From Streptomyces cellulosae (GTDB taxonomy: Bacteria > Actinomycetota > Actinomycetes > Streptomycetales > Streptomycetaceae), in contig NZ_JOEV01000010.1 in NCBI RefSeq assembly GCF_000721105.1, positions 124,001 through 188,000 on the forward strand: a stretch of DNA of 64,000 bases, given 5' to 3'. The notes under the pieces were generated by a model, which did no database searches, was not told the DNA's origin, and was given only the letters and a program-made list of their open reading frames with translations. The position numbers were made by a program, and so were the translations under genes. Of the stretch, positions 34,360 to 42,374 are shown piece after piece (within the stretch, counting starts at the first letter, position 1; each line of letters starts with the position of its first letter).

Positions 34360-34680
34360 ATGAACTCGGGTGAGACGAACTCCGCCCTTCCCAAGTCGTA
34401 CTCGGCCGCAGAGGTAGCCGAGGCGCTCGACTGCTCCGAGTGGTGGGTGAAGGAGCAGGCACGGCGGCGCCGTATCCCGTTCCTCCGGAGCGGGAGCGGC
34501 TACCGCTTCACATGGAGCCACGTAGAGGAGATCTTCCAGATCCTCGAGGAACGTCCCGACCCGGTGAACATGCCGGAGATCAGGGCGACTTCGACCCGCG
34601 GGCGCACGTTCGCCCCCTTCGACGTACCCGCGGTACAGCTCAGGGCGCGGCGTCCGCGGCGCGCTCGGAATGCAGCCTGA
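34360..34680 (+). CDS. xis: excisionase-like helix-turn-helix protein
   Basis: 106 residues. A MerR/Xis-type winged HTH (YSAAEVAEALDCSEWWVKEQARRRRIPFLRSGSGYRFTWSHVEEIFQILEE, about 13-65) and a basic tail. Located directly before int, as in pSAM2 and SLP1, where Xis is needed with Int for excision. ATG 34360 with GAGGAAGAGGAG upstream. A hairpin between xis and int may reduce read-through. Confidence 0.85.
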   Translation: MNSGETNSALPKSYSAAEVAEALDCSEWWVKEQARRRRIPFLRSGSGYRFTWSHVEEIFQILEERPDPVNMPEIRATSTRGRTFAPFDVPAVQLRARRPRRARNAA

Positions 34681-34696
34681 CAGCAGGAAAGAACAT

Positions 34697-34731
34697 GGCG
34701 GGCGAGAGTCGAACACCGGCTCTCGCCCGCC
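34697..34731 (+). terminator. xis-int intergenic hairpin
   Basis: GGCGGGCGAGAG (34697-34708) and CTCTCGCCCGCC (34720-34731) form a perfect 12-bp stem with an 11-nt loop, followed by TCTTT. It has the form of a Rho-independent terminator or attenuator and ends 20 nt before the int start. Confidence 0.65.
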
Positions 34732-34751
34732 TCTTTGTGATGAGAGGGAGC

Positions 34752-36266
34752 ATGGGGTTCGTCGAGAACCGAGGCACGTACTGGCGTGGCCGCTACAAGA
34801 TCTCGCCGGGCAAGTACGGCACTGTGGCCGACGAGAGCGGCAACGTCATCCGCTTCCGTACGAAGCGCGAAGCCAAGAAAGCCGCTGACGCCGAAGAGGC
34901 CAAGGTGGAGAGCGGCACTTGGAAGGACCCGGCGGCCGGACAGATCACCTTCGGCGAGTACGCCTCACGGTGGTACGCGGCGCAGGACCTGGCTGCCTCC
35001 ACGATGCAGAACTACCGACGTCACCTGGAGGAGCACCTACTTCCCGAGTTCGAGCACCGTCCACTTGCCGCGATCCAACGCACGGATGTCGACGCCTGGG
35101 AGAAGAAGGAAAAGGCGCTCTATGCCGCATCGAGCGTGAAGACATGGCGCGGCACGCTCCACTTGGTCCTCGAGGACGCGGTGGACGAGGAACTCATCAG
35201 TTCCAACCCCGCCACCAAGCGACGCGGCAGAGGCAAGCGCGCAGGTCGTTCGCGTGACCGAGGGCCGGAGAAGGTCGTCACGGATCCGCTCGGCATCCTT
35301 CTGTGTGCCGAGCGCGCGTCACTCCTCTCTGGACGCGATGACGAGTTCGTAGCTCTCGTTACCAAGGGCTACACGGGGATGCGGTGGGCAGAAATCGTGG
35401 GCTGGGAGACCAAGTTCATCCGTCCGCAAGCCGTGCGCGTGGAATGGCAGCTCTACGAACTCGACTCGGGACAGTTCGAGCGCTGTCCGCCCAAGGACGA
35501 CAGCTATCGCACCATTGACGCCCCGCCGTGGCTCACCCGCCTCTGGGCCGGTCACATAGCCCGTACGCAACCGACCCCGTGCGCTTGCCACGGCAAGACC
35601 TACATGTTCCGCGGACAGGGAGTGTCCCGCACAGGGGAGACTGGCGCGAAGGTGGTGGACGTGGCGAGACGTGCCGGCGTTTCCACGGGCACGGTGTCCA
35701 ACGTCCTCAACCGGCCGGACATCGTGGCCGAAGCCACCAGGGCTCGGGTGCGCGAGGCAATCAACGCTCTCGGGTTCACCCGCGGCGGGGGTGCCGTCGA
35801 CCAGGCTGCGCACTGGCGGAGGAACGGATTCGCCACGTGGCTCTTCACACCGGCCGCCTCCGGCTGGTACCCGAAGAAGGCGCCGCAGGAAGCGCGGCCC
35901 GTACCCGTGCTTGCCCACCCCTGGCCCGGCGTGCCAGCGCGGGGGAGAGGTGCCCAAGAGCGGGCGGACGCCTGCTGGGTGTCGATCGCGAAGGGGCTCA
36001 CGCCCCATGGACTGCGCCACACCCACAAGACGCGTATGGAGGGGGTTCGCACCCCGCCGAAGCTCATGGATGAGCGCATGGGACACATCGATGGCTCGGT
36101 CCAAGCGCGCTACACGCACATCACCCGAGAGATGCGCGAGGAACTCATGGCGAACCTCACTGCCGAGTGGGAGGCGGCACTCGATGCCCGGCTAGCGATG
36201 TGCCCCACGTCGCCGGTCGCCGTCCTCGACAGGCTCTTGCAGGAGCGTCTGAGAGCACTTCGGTAG
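34752..36266 (+). CDS. int: tyrosine site-specific integrase with inserted LacI-type HTH
   Basis: About 504 residues from ATG 34752 (GAGGGAGC upstream). An arm-binding region (FVENRGTYWRGRYKISPGKYG) and a core-binding SAM-like domain (TFGEYASRWYAAQDLAASTMQNYRRHLEEHLLP) precede the catalytic domain: Arg I in GYTGMRWAEIVG, HGLRHTHKT (HxxR) and the nucleophile in QARYTHI. Between the Arg I block and HxxR lies KVVDVARRAGVSTGTVSNVL..., a LacI-family HTH (about 301-343), not part of the canonical fold. It is expected to act on the tRNA-Pro core duplicated at both ends. Confidence 0.9.
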   Translation: MGFVENRGTYWRGRYKISPGKYGTVADESGNVIRFRTKREAKKAADAEEAKVESGTWKDPAAGQITFGEYASRWYAAQDLAASTMQNYRRHLEEHLLPEFEHRPLAAIQRTDVDAWEKKEKALYAASSVKTWRGTLHLVLEDAVDEELISSNPATKRRGRGKRAGRSRDRGPEKVVTDPLGILLCAERASLLSGRDDEFVALVTKGYTGMRWAEIVGWETKFIRPQAVRVEWQLYELDSGQFERCPPKDDSYRTIDAPPWLTRLWAGHIARTQPTPCACHGKTYMFRGQGVSRTGETGAKVVDVARRAGVSTGTVSNVLNRPDIVAEATRARVREAINALGFTRGGGAVDQAAHWRRNGFATWLFTPAASGWYPKKAPQEARPVPVLAHPWPGVPARGRGAQERADACWVSIAKGLTPHGLRHTHKTRMEGVRTPPKLMDERMGHIDGSVQARYTHITREMREELMANLTAEWEAALDARLAMCPTSPVAVLDRLLQERLRALR

Positions 36267-36338
36267 GCGCCGGCTGGGAGCGCCAGCTCAGGGCCTGCGC
36301 GATCAAATCGCGCAGCCCCTGACTACTGAGCTACACAA
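36267..36338 (-). other. tRNA-like sequence downstream of int
   Basis: Read on the minus strand, TGTTGTGTAGCTCAGTAG opens like a tRNA. A D-arm-like GCTC...GGGC is followed by a perfect anticodon-type stem GCGCG-ATTTGAT-CGCGC (anticodon TTG, Gln). The T-arm lacks the TTC motif, and the acceptor stem pairs over only three bases. On the plus strand the same hairpin (36295-36315) may simply be the int terminator. More likely a tRNA remnant or mimic than a working tRNA. Confidence 0.35.
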
Positions 36339-36425
36339 CATGGCCCGCTCAAGACATCGCATCCATGACAGGTAGTGCCGAGCACTTTGGCCTGCGGTGT
36401 CAGACCTCTATGACAGGATTCCGAC

Positions 36426-37643
36426 GTGAGCAATGAGCAAGACGTGAGTCAGAGGCCCCTGCGAGTCGCGGGTCTCTTCGCGGGTGTGGGTGGGCTTGAG
36501 CTCGGTCTGAAGCGGGCTGGGCTGGAAACAGCCATGCTCTGTGAGGTGTGGGCTCCAGCCCAAGCCGTTCTCACAAAACAGTTCCCCGATGTCCCACTTG
36601 AGCCGGATATCCAGCACCTCAAGGCTCTGCCCGATGACATCGACGTCGTCACCGCCGGGTTTCCCTGCCAAGATCTCTCACAGGCTGGCCGCACGGCAGG
36701 CATCGGAGGCGAGCAGTCGGGCCTCGTCTCCCACGTCTTCCGCCTCCTCAAGAAGCACCACCCGCGGTGGCTCGTGCTGGAGAACGTGCGCAACATGCTG
36801 GTACTCGACAAGGGTAAAGCGATGCTCCACCTCGTTCAGGAGCTCGAAGCCCTCGGCTATTCATGGGCATACCGACTCGTCGACTCACGTTTCACAGGTG
36901 TGCCACAGCGACGCCAGCGCGTCCTCTTCGTAGCCAGCCTCACTGAAGACCCTCGCAACGTGCTCTTCGCCGACGATGCCGGCGAGCCGGACGAGGAGAA
37001 GTGGGCCACCGATGCCTACGGCTTCTACTGGACTGAGGGTCTCCGCGGCCTGGGATGGGCACGGGATGCGGTGCCCACGGTCAAGGGGGGCTCGGCGCTG
37101 AGCATTCCCTCGCCCCCGGGTATCTGGATTCCCAGCAATCCCGCAGGACACCGGATCGTCACCCCTTCGATCACGGACGCCGAGCAACTTCAGGGCTTCG
37201 ACAAGGATTGGACCCTGACCGAAGCCACGGCCGACAAGAAGAGCGGGCGTGACCGCTGGAAGCTGGTCGGCAACGCGGTCACGGTCGGAGTCTCTCATTG
37301 GCTCGGCAAGCGACTCCTCAACCCGGGTCAGTACGACGAGTCCGAAGCTGACCTGATGTCGGACAGCGCTCGGTGGCCCACGGCAGCCTGGGGAAGCAAT
37401 GGCGAGAGGTGGCGCTCCTACGTCTCCATGTGGCCAGAGCACAGCAAGTACACCCACCTGATGGAACTCGTCGACCGGGACGGACTGACGCCTCTCAGCT
37501 ACCGAGCTGCCGCAGGGTTCTACTCACGGACTCAGAAGGCCAAGCTGAAGTTCGAGGAGGAGTTCCTTCTCGACATGAAGCAACACGTCGAGCTCATGGA
37601 CCCGGCGAATATCGCACCGGTCGCTGTCGGTGTCGGCCGATAG
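36426..37643 (+). CDS. DNA (cytosine-5-)-methyltransferase (Dcm type)
   Basis: 405 residues. Motif I is VAGLFAGVGGLELGLKRAGLETAMLCE. The catalytic motif IV is TAGFPCQDLSQAG (Cys near 81). Motif VI is LVLENVRNML and motif VIII GVPQRRQRVLFVA. Motifs IX-X appear as ITDAEQLQGF and KLVGNAVTVGVSHWLG. A C-terminal extension of about 100 residues follows the conserved core. It starts at GTG 36426 after int, in the cargo region, and the nuclease candidate follows 23 bp later; together they look like a type II restriction-modification pair. Confidence 0.92.
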   Translation: MSNEQDVSQRPLRVAGLFAGVGGLELGLKRAGLETAMLCEVWAPAQAVLTKQFPDVPLEPDIQHLKALPDDIDVVTAGFPCQDLSQAGRTAGIGGEQSGLVSHVFRLLKKHHPRWLVLENVRNMLVLDKGKAMLHLVQELEALGYSWAYRLVDSRFTGVPQRRQRVLFVASLTEDPRNVLFADDAGEPDEEKWATDAYGFYWTEGLRGLGWARDAVPTVKGGSALSIPSPPGIWIPSNPAGHRIVTPSITDAEQLQGFDKDWTLTEATADKKSGRDRWKLVGNAVTVGVSHWLGKRLLNPGQYDESEADLMSDSARWPTAAWGSNGERWRSYVSMWPEHSKYTHLMELVDRDGLTPLSYRAAAGFYSRTQKAKLKFEEEFLLDMKQHVELMDPANIAPVAVGVGR

Positions 37644-37666
37644 GGTTCCCCCGAAAGGGGTGAGTC

Positions 37667-38500
37667 TTGGAAGCCGTAGACATTCTCACTAAGAGTCTGA
37701 GTAGGGCCGTGCCCATCAAGGGCAACATGCTTCAGTACCACGGTCGCAGTGACCGGCACGGCCAACTCATCTGCTGGGGGATCTTGTTCGACCTGATGCT
37801 GACGAGCGACTTGCTTCGCTCGCACGTCGAGTCGGGCAAGGTGGTCTTCGGCATCAACCACACCCTGAGGAGTTTCTCCCCAGAGAAGAAGAAGCGGCTC
37901 GACCTCGTGTTGTGCCGTCCGAAGGCCGGCGCACCTGCTCCGAAGAAGCCGCGCACTCTCCAGACGCTCGTGAATAAGCACGGCATCGAGCTCACGGCCG
38001 AGCAGCAAGCGCTCCTGGATGATCTTCCCGTGATCAAGGAGGGGCCGGTCGGCAACGTCCTCGTGGCGCTGGAAGCGAAGGCGTGCATGACCGAGCACAT
38101 CAAGGCACTTCCGCGGCTCTACGACGAGCTCAACTCAAGTCACCAGATCGTTCACGGGCACTCGAGCCAGGCGCTCTCGATCGGCTTCTTCATGGTGAAT
38201 GCCGCCGACGAGTTCTACAGCCCGACCAACACGGCCAATCCTGGTCCGAACAAGCACAACCAGCCCCACGCCCTGCAGCGGGCTGTCGCACAGGTCACCG
38301 ATCTTCCTCGGCGCAGCCACCACAGCTCGCAGGGCTTTGACGGCTTGGGAATCGTCGTGGTGGACATGAACAACGACGGCACGAGCCCGTGCAAGTTGGT
38401 CACCACGCCTCCGGCACCGGCAGAAGATGACGTACTGCACTACGAGTCGATGGTGCAGCGTATGGCGCACGAGTACGACACACGGTTTTCGATCATCTGA
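37667..38500 (+). CDS. PD-(D/E)XK-like restriction endonuclease candidate
   Basis: 277 residues from TTG 37667, with AAAGGGG 6 nt upstream. A D-x(n)-ExK arrangement is visible: KKRLDLVLCRP, then VGNVLVALEAKACMTEHIKALPRLYDEL, with E-A-K as the likely metal-binding pair. Adjacent text (SSHQIVHGHSSQALSIGFFMVNAADEFYSP) resembles nucleases associated with C5 methyltransferases, from memory. A rare TTG start after the methyltransferase would keep its level low, as is common for restriction enzymes. Recognition sequence unknown. Confidence 0.7.
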   Translation: MEAVDILTKSLSRAVPIKGNMLQYHGRSDRHGQLICWGILFDLMLTSDLLRSHVESGKVVFGINHTLRSFSPEKKKRLDLVLCRPKAGAPAPKKPRTLQTLVNKHGIELTAEQQALLDDLPVIKEGPVGNVLVALEAKACMTEHIKALPRLYDELNSSHQIVHGHSSQALSIGFFMVNAADEFYSPTNTANPGPNKHNQPHALQRAVAQVTDLPRRSHHSSQGFDGLGIVVVDMNNDGTSPCKLVTTPPAPAEDDVLHYESMVQRMAHEYDTRFSII

Positions 38501-38514
38501 ACTCGAATCATCCG

Positions 38515-38548
38515 TCCGGCCGCCGCCCATGTCTCGGCGGTGGCCGGA
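38515..38548 (+). terminator. hairpin after the nuclease gene
   Basis: TCCGGCCGCCGCC (38515-38527) pairs with GGCGGTGGCCGGA (38536-38548) with one G-U pair over an 8-nt loop. It suggests that the methyltransferase-nuclease transcript ends here, separately from the 734-residue gene downstream. Confidence 0.6.
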
Positions 38549-38895
38549 TGCTTCCTGCTGGATCCGACCCTGGCCCGACGCGGGTCATGTGAAAACGCGC
38601 ACACCCGGATCGTCCGCTTCATGTACCTTGGGAACAGTCGCGCCCTTGGCAGGGTGTGGCGTGCCGACTCGGAGATTGCTCCGGGGGCCCCGCATGGGGC
38701 CGGCGAGTACGGCGTGAGCGGTGACATGAACCGCACCACGTAACGTGACTCGGACGTGGTGCGCCTTGGATTCTGCCAGGAGACGCAGCGCGGACGTTGC
38801 GATCCCCGCGTCCTCGGTCGGTGACTCTGCTGGCCGGCAGGGGCAGGGCTCCGGTATTTGCCGGTCAAGTCCAGGATCGCTGAGGAGCAGACCAC
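38549..38895. other. intergenic region before the 734-aa gene
   Basis: About 345 bp with no convincing reading frame. It should contain the promoter of the gene at 38896, which has GAGGAG before its ATG. No repeat was noticed. Confidence 0.45.
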
Positions 38896-41100
38896 ATGTC
38901 TGTTGCAGCGCAATTCGAAGCGCCTGACTTCGACAAGCCCAGTCCTTCCGAGGCCGAGCAGGCACGAACCGGCGAGCGTTGGGACCCCATCACTCTCAAG
39001 TACGGCGACGACGCCCTCACGGTGACCAACTTCAGCCCGGAGCTGCCTACACCGTCGGATGTTCGCAGCCGCACCAAGCTCGTGAAGGCGGGCAAGAGCA
39101 ACCCATACTGCGTACTGCCCGAGGACGCATGGCACGCGCTCGCTCGGGCTGTCGTCCACCCGCAGGCGCTCGCTGCTCAGGTCCAGCACCAGCCCGGAGC
39201 AGGCGGATCATCCCTCGTCGAAGAGCACGTCGGCGGAGCGACACTCCGCTCGGCGAACGGGCGGATCTGGCTGACCGAGGTATTCCCCCTCATTCAGCCC
39301 CGCATCGGGCAGAACCCGCGCGCCGAGGCTGACCCCGCGGTCGAGGGCGCGGTGACCGCCGACGGGACCGCCCAGGCGATGCTCGTCTACCGCTTCCGTA
39401 ACCGCGCCCACCTGCGGAACTACCTCCGTCAGACGGTCGTCGAGACCCGCACCGCCAACAAGCAATACGACGAGTCCATCCTCACCCGTCGCATCACGCG
39501 GGCGGTCGTTGCCCACGTCGCTCGGATCGAGTTCGCCGACGGGTCCGAGTCGATGTACGTGATGGTCGTCCGCGACGGCATCACCCGCGTGGTCAGCGCT
39601 TGGGGAGCTCAGTGTGGCGAGGACGCGACTCCCGACGAGATCGCCGACTGGGCAGTAAGTGTGTTGCTGGCCGAGAAGCCCGCGCGCCGCGGGACGAGCA
39701 AGCCGTTGACGCAGCGTATGGCTCTCGGACGCGAGGATGAACTCGACAAGTTCCGGGAGTCCTTTATCGCCGGGCTAGGTGGTGGAACTCCCAACGAGGA
39801 GGCCATCCGCATCGGGCAGACGATCGTGGTCCCTGCCCAGATCGCCGTCGGACTCCAGGTCCATCCGGGGTCCGGGCTGCCGGCCGACGAGGTCTTCGAT
39901 GATGCTGTCCGCAGCATTCTGTCGTCGATCCACGTCGAGTTCGGCATGTGGGACACGGCCGCGCAGAACGCCGAGATCGGCTCCCGCGCTCTCAAACACG
40001 CCATGCTCGACCAGGTGACCGACCAGGCCGGAATCAAGGTGGCGGACGTCTACCGGTTGGCCGTTGGCCAGTGCCCAGCCGAGCAGACACCAGCAGTCTT
40101 CGCAGACGACACTATCCCTGGCACGCCGCTATGGCGGGGAGTGTGTCTGGTGCACTTTCTGACTCGAAAGAGCGTCTTCGAGGCGATGAAGAAGCACGTC
40201 AAGGCGATCTCCGGGAAGCAGCGCCTGTTTACCAGCACGTACGCCGGGATCCTCGGCCCCATGATCGACCAGCCGTGGAGGCTGGCGAAGAAGCAGACGT
40301 TGCGGCAGTCCCGCAACGCCTGGAGCAATGGGGGCGTGCTCATCAAGGAGGTCATGGAGGCGGACTGGCATCCGGTCCCCTGCTCCGACTTCACGACGCT
40401 GGTCGACGCCGCACAGCGGGGTGACATCGACGCCCGCCTGACCCTCGCGGTCGCCGGTGGCATCGCCCTGATCTCCGACAAACTGCTGACCCGCAACGTC
40501 GGATCGGCCGTGGGCTGGGGAAGCGTCCCGTTCCGCGCGGACGTCGATGACGTCATCGATGACCTGGCCCGTTCACACAACCGCGCAGGACTGCTCCTGC
40601 TTGCTCATGCGGCCAACCGCTTCAGCGCCGACCGCGTCGCAGTGAACTCCTTGACTGGCAAGCAGCTGCGCCAGGAGGACCAGCCCGAGGCCGAGCCCTA
40701 CACCCATGTCGCCGTCGATCCCACGCAGGAAGACGGAATCGCCCGAGACAAGGCAGGAGTCCCGCTCCACCTCGACGAGTACACCGTCGTCGAGCTGTCC
40801 AACCCGAAACGGGCAGCGAAGGAAAAGGAGGAGCGCCAGCCCAAGGACGAAGAACCGAAGTCGATCCTCGAGCAGATGGTGGACGGGCGGCGCGAGCTAC
40901 TCGGTACGCTCACTGACGCCCAGACCGCGCTGACACAGCTCATGCAGCTCAGCCATTCCCCCGACGTGGCTGGTGCACACCCGCTCGGGTCGCACCGGGA
41001 ATGGGAGAAGGTATCCAAGCTCGCGGTCAAGGTACAGGCCACGATCTACTCCAACGAGCCCGACACCGATGCTGTCGATGATGAGCGGGACGTCGACTGA
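38896..41100 (+). CDS. large uncharacterised cargo protein, possible ParB/DndB-like
   Basis: 734 residues, starting MSVAAQFEAPDFDKPSPSEAE. The clearest motif is VVAHVARIEFADGSESMYVMVVRDGITRVVSAWG (about 198-231). The DG-x-x-R in it recalls the DGxxR core of ParB/DndB-type domains, but the match is short. The long middle is helical; the C-terminal 90 residues are acidic-charged. No Walker or nuclease motifs and no membrane segments. It lies after the restriction-modification pair but beyond a hairpin, so it has its own promoter. Function not known; a role in defence or modification is inferred from location. Confidence 0.6.
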   Translation: MSVAAQFEAPDFDKPSPSEAEQARTGERWDPITLKYGDDALTVTNFSPELPTPSDVRSRTKLVKAGKSNPYCVLPEDAWHALARAVVHPQALAAQVQHQPGAGGSSLVEEHVGGATLRSANGRIWLTEVFPLIQPRIGQNPRAEADPAVEGAVTADGTAQAMLVYRFRNRAHLRNYLRQTVVETRTANKQYDESILTRRITRAVVAHVARIEFADGSESMYVMVVRDGITRVVSAWGAQCGEDATPDEIADWAVSVLLAEKPARRGTSKPLTQRMALGREDELDKFRESFIAGLGGGTPNEEAIRIGQTIVVPAQIAVGLQVHPGSGLPADEVFDDAVRSILSSIHVEFGMWDTAAQNAEIGSRALKHAMLDQVTDQAGIKVADVYRLAVGQCPAEQTPAVFADDTIPGTPLWRGVCLVHFLTRKSVFEAMKKHVKAISGKQRLFTSTYAGILGPMIDQPWRLAKKQTLRQSRNAWSNGGVLIKEVMEADWHPVPCSDFTTLVDAAQRGDIDARLTLAVAGGIALISDKLLTRNVGSAVGWGSVPFRADVDDVIDDLARSHNRAGLLLLAHAANRFSADRVAVNSLTGKQLRQEDQPEAEPYTHVAVDPTQEDGIARDKAGVPLHLDEYTVVELSNPKRAAKEKEERQPKDEEPKSILEQMVDGRRELLGTLTDAQTALTQLMQLSHSPDVAGAHPLGSHREWEKVSKLAVKVQATIYSNEPDTDAVDDERDVD

Positions 41101-41120
41101 CACCTGGCTCCGCTCCACCT

Positions 41121-41150
41121 GCCACGTGCCGCGCACCTGCGGCACGTGGC
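41121..41150 (+). terminator. terminator of the 734-aa gene
   Basis: GCCACGTGCCGC (41121-41132) pairs perfectly with GCGGCACGTGGC (41139-41150) over a 6-nt loop, about 20 bp after the stop codon at 41100. No T tract follows, as is common in Streptomyces. Confidence 0.7.
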
Positions 41151-41170
41151 ACCTCCGGGGGCAGAATTCC

Positions 41171-41195
41171 AAGATCTTCTCCCAGATTTCTCCCA
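41171..41195. repeat. right integrase arm-type repeat
   Basis: This 25-bp sequence, beginning AAGATCTTCTCCCAG and holding two TCTCCCA boxes, is identical to 19369-19393 and in the same orientation. In the excised circle the two copies would flank the attP core. Confidence 0.75.
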
Positions 41196-41216
41196 GGAAC
41201 GCCCCAGACAACAAAT

Positions 41217-41250
41217 CAGGCCCGGCGCTGATCTCTCAGCACCGGGCCTG
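41217..41250 (-). terminator. element-borne terminator of tRNA-Pro
   Basis: CAGGCCCGGCGCTGA (41217-41231) pairs with TCAGCACCGGGCCTG (41236-41250) with one mismatch and a 4-nt loop. On the minus strand it follows the tRNA 3' end, and the strand continues GATTTGTTGT. The element thus supplies a terminator replacing the displaced one at 19175. Confidence 0.7.
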
Positions 41251-41263
41251 ACCTGGTGTTTCA

Positions 41264-41308
41264 CTGTCGGGGTGGCGGGATTTGAACCCACGACCTCTTC
41301 GTCCCGAA
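41264..41308. other. right attachment site, within tRNA-Pro
   Basis: The second copy of the 45-bp repeat. Here it is joined to the chromosomal 5' half of tRNA-Pro, so the gene is intact after insertion. The 3' half now used by the cell is element-derived. Confidence 0.92.
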
Positions 41309-41340
41309 CGAAGCGCGCTGCCAAGCTGCGCTACACCCCG
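41267..41340 (-). tRNA. tRNA-Pro (anticodon CGG)
   Basis: A 74-nt cloverleaf. The acceptor stem CGGGGTG/CACCCCG has discriminator A. The D-arm begins after TA with GCGC. The anticodon stem CTTCG/CGAAG holds loop TTCGGGA (CGG, decoding CCG). The T-arm is GTGGG-TTCAAAT-CCCGC. No CCA is encoded. The 3' half overlaps the att repeat; this is the integration target of the element. Confidence 0.97.
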
Positions 41341-41382
41341 ATGTCGCTGCTTGTCCTGCTTGTCGCGGCGACGTCGTTTACT

Positions 41383-42216
41383 TTAGCCCACTGGTGGCTG
41401 GAGACGAAATCCGGTTTTCGTGTGGTGGCGCAAGGGGTTCGGGCGGACGTGGTCGAGGGCCGCCAGGAGGAGAGCGAGGGCGTAGAAGGCCAGGCCGAGG
41501 AGGAGGGCGTTGCCCAGGACGCTCTTGTAGCCGTGGAGGCCCGCGTCCAGGAAGGGGTAGAGATAGCGGGCCGGGGTGCCGGGTTGCAGGAGTTCCCCGC
41601 GGATCAGGGAGAACGCCAGGTAGGCCAGGGGGTAGAGGAGCCAGGGGGCGGCCTGGCGGAGGTGCAGGCGGCCGGGGGGTGCGAGGAGGAGCCAGTCCAG
41701 GAGGGCGGCGAGGGGGACCGCCGTGTGCAGGAGCTGGTTCGAGAGGGCGTGCCAGCCCGTGGGGGCGGCGGTTCCGGTGGTGAGGGAGCCCGTCATCGCG
41801 AACGGGCTCGCCTCGTTCGCCAGCAGCAGGTGGTACACGAGGCCCGCGATCGTGACGTAGAGCAGGGCTGCGCCGGTGAGGGCCGACGGTAGGGGACGGC
41901 CGGCGTTCCACGTGCGGCGAGCCGAGAAGATCATGACCACTGTCAGGAAGATGCTGCTCTGGATCGTGAAGTGACTCAGGACCTGGGCGGGGCTGCCGAG
42001 GAGCAGGTCGAGTGTCACGCCCGCTGCCGCCGCCAGGGCGACCAGCAGGCGGTAGGCGGCGGCCAGGGGGCGGCGTACGGGGGTCACCACCGCCGTGGCG
42101 GGGACGCGCGAGGGCAGCAGCAGGGGCATGCGGGGGAGGGCGGGCAGGTCCGGGAGGTCCCTGGGTATCGGAGGCGTCGGAAGCGTCGGAGGTGTCGGGG
42201 GTGTCTGGGCGGTCAT
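41383..42216 (-). CDS. Pr6Pr-family multi-spanning membrane protein
   Basis: 277 residues. After a proline-rich N-terminus ([21 protein letters not shown]), six or so hydrophobic helices appear, including [56 protein letters not shown] and [39 protein letters not shown] and [15 protein letters not shown] are typical of the FAR-17a/AIG1-like Pr6Pr proteins. Function unknown. It starts at ATG 42216 and ends near the tRNA 5' end. Confidence 0.78.
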   Translation of the reverse strand: MTAQTPPTPPTLPTPPIPRDLPDLPALPRMPLLLPSRVPATAVVTPVRRPLAAAYRLLVALAAAAGVTLDLLLGSPAQVLSHFTIQSSIFLTVVMIFSARRTWNAGRPLPSALTGAALLYVTIAGLVYHLLLANEASPFAMTGSLTTGTAAPTGWHALSNQLLHTAVPLAALLDWLLLAPPGRLHLRQAAPWLLYPLAYLAFSLIRGELLQPGTPARYLYPFLDAGLHGYKSVLGNALLLGLAFYALALLLAALDHVRPNPLRHHTKTGFRLQPPVG

Positions 42217-42374
42217 GCCCTCACGCTAAGCACCACAGGCATAAGGGGCGATACGGGCGGTCCGTGCGGGTTACTTCCGGGTGGCCACAGGCAGGCCACC
42301 GGGTCACCCTGGCCTCCCGAGCCGCCCCGGCTCCCCACCCCCCGAGCCGCCCCGGCCCCCCGAGCCGCCCGGCC

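Larger units (their letters stand above)
19224..41308 (+). mobile_element. AICE integrated in tRNA-Pro(CGG), about 22 kb
   Basis: The element is bounded by 45-bp direct repeats of the tRNA 3' half. It contains a tyrosine integrase, an Xis-like HTH protein, an FtsK/TraB-type translocase, DUF2637/Spd-like membrane proteins, a Prim-Pol replication protein, a DUF3631 ATPase, and GntR and XRE regulators. This is the gene set of actinomycete integrative and conjugative elements, in the class with Prim-Pol replication. tRNA-Pro is also the known target of pSAM2. Unlike typical AICEs, about 5 kb of cargo separates int from the att site. Both att sites and all core genes look intact, so it may still be mobile. 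Confidence 0.93.
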
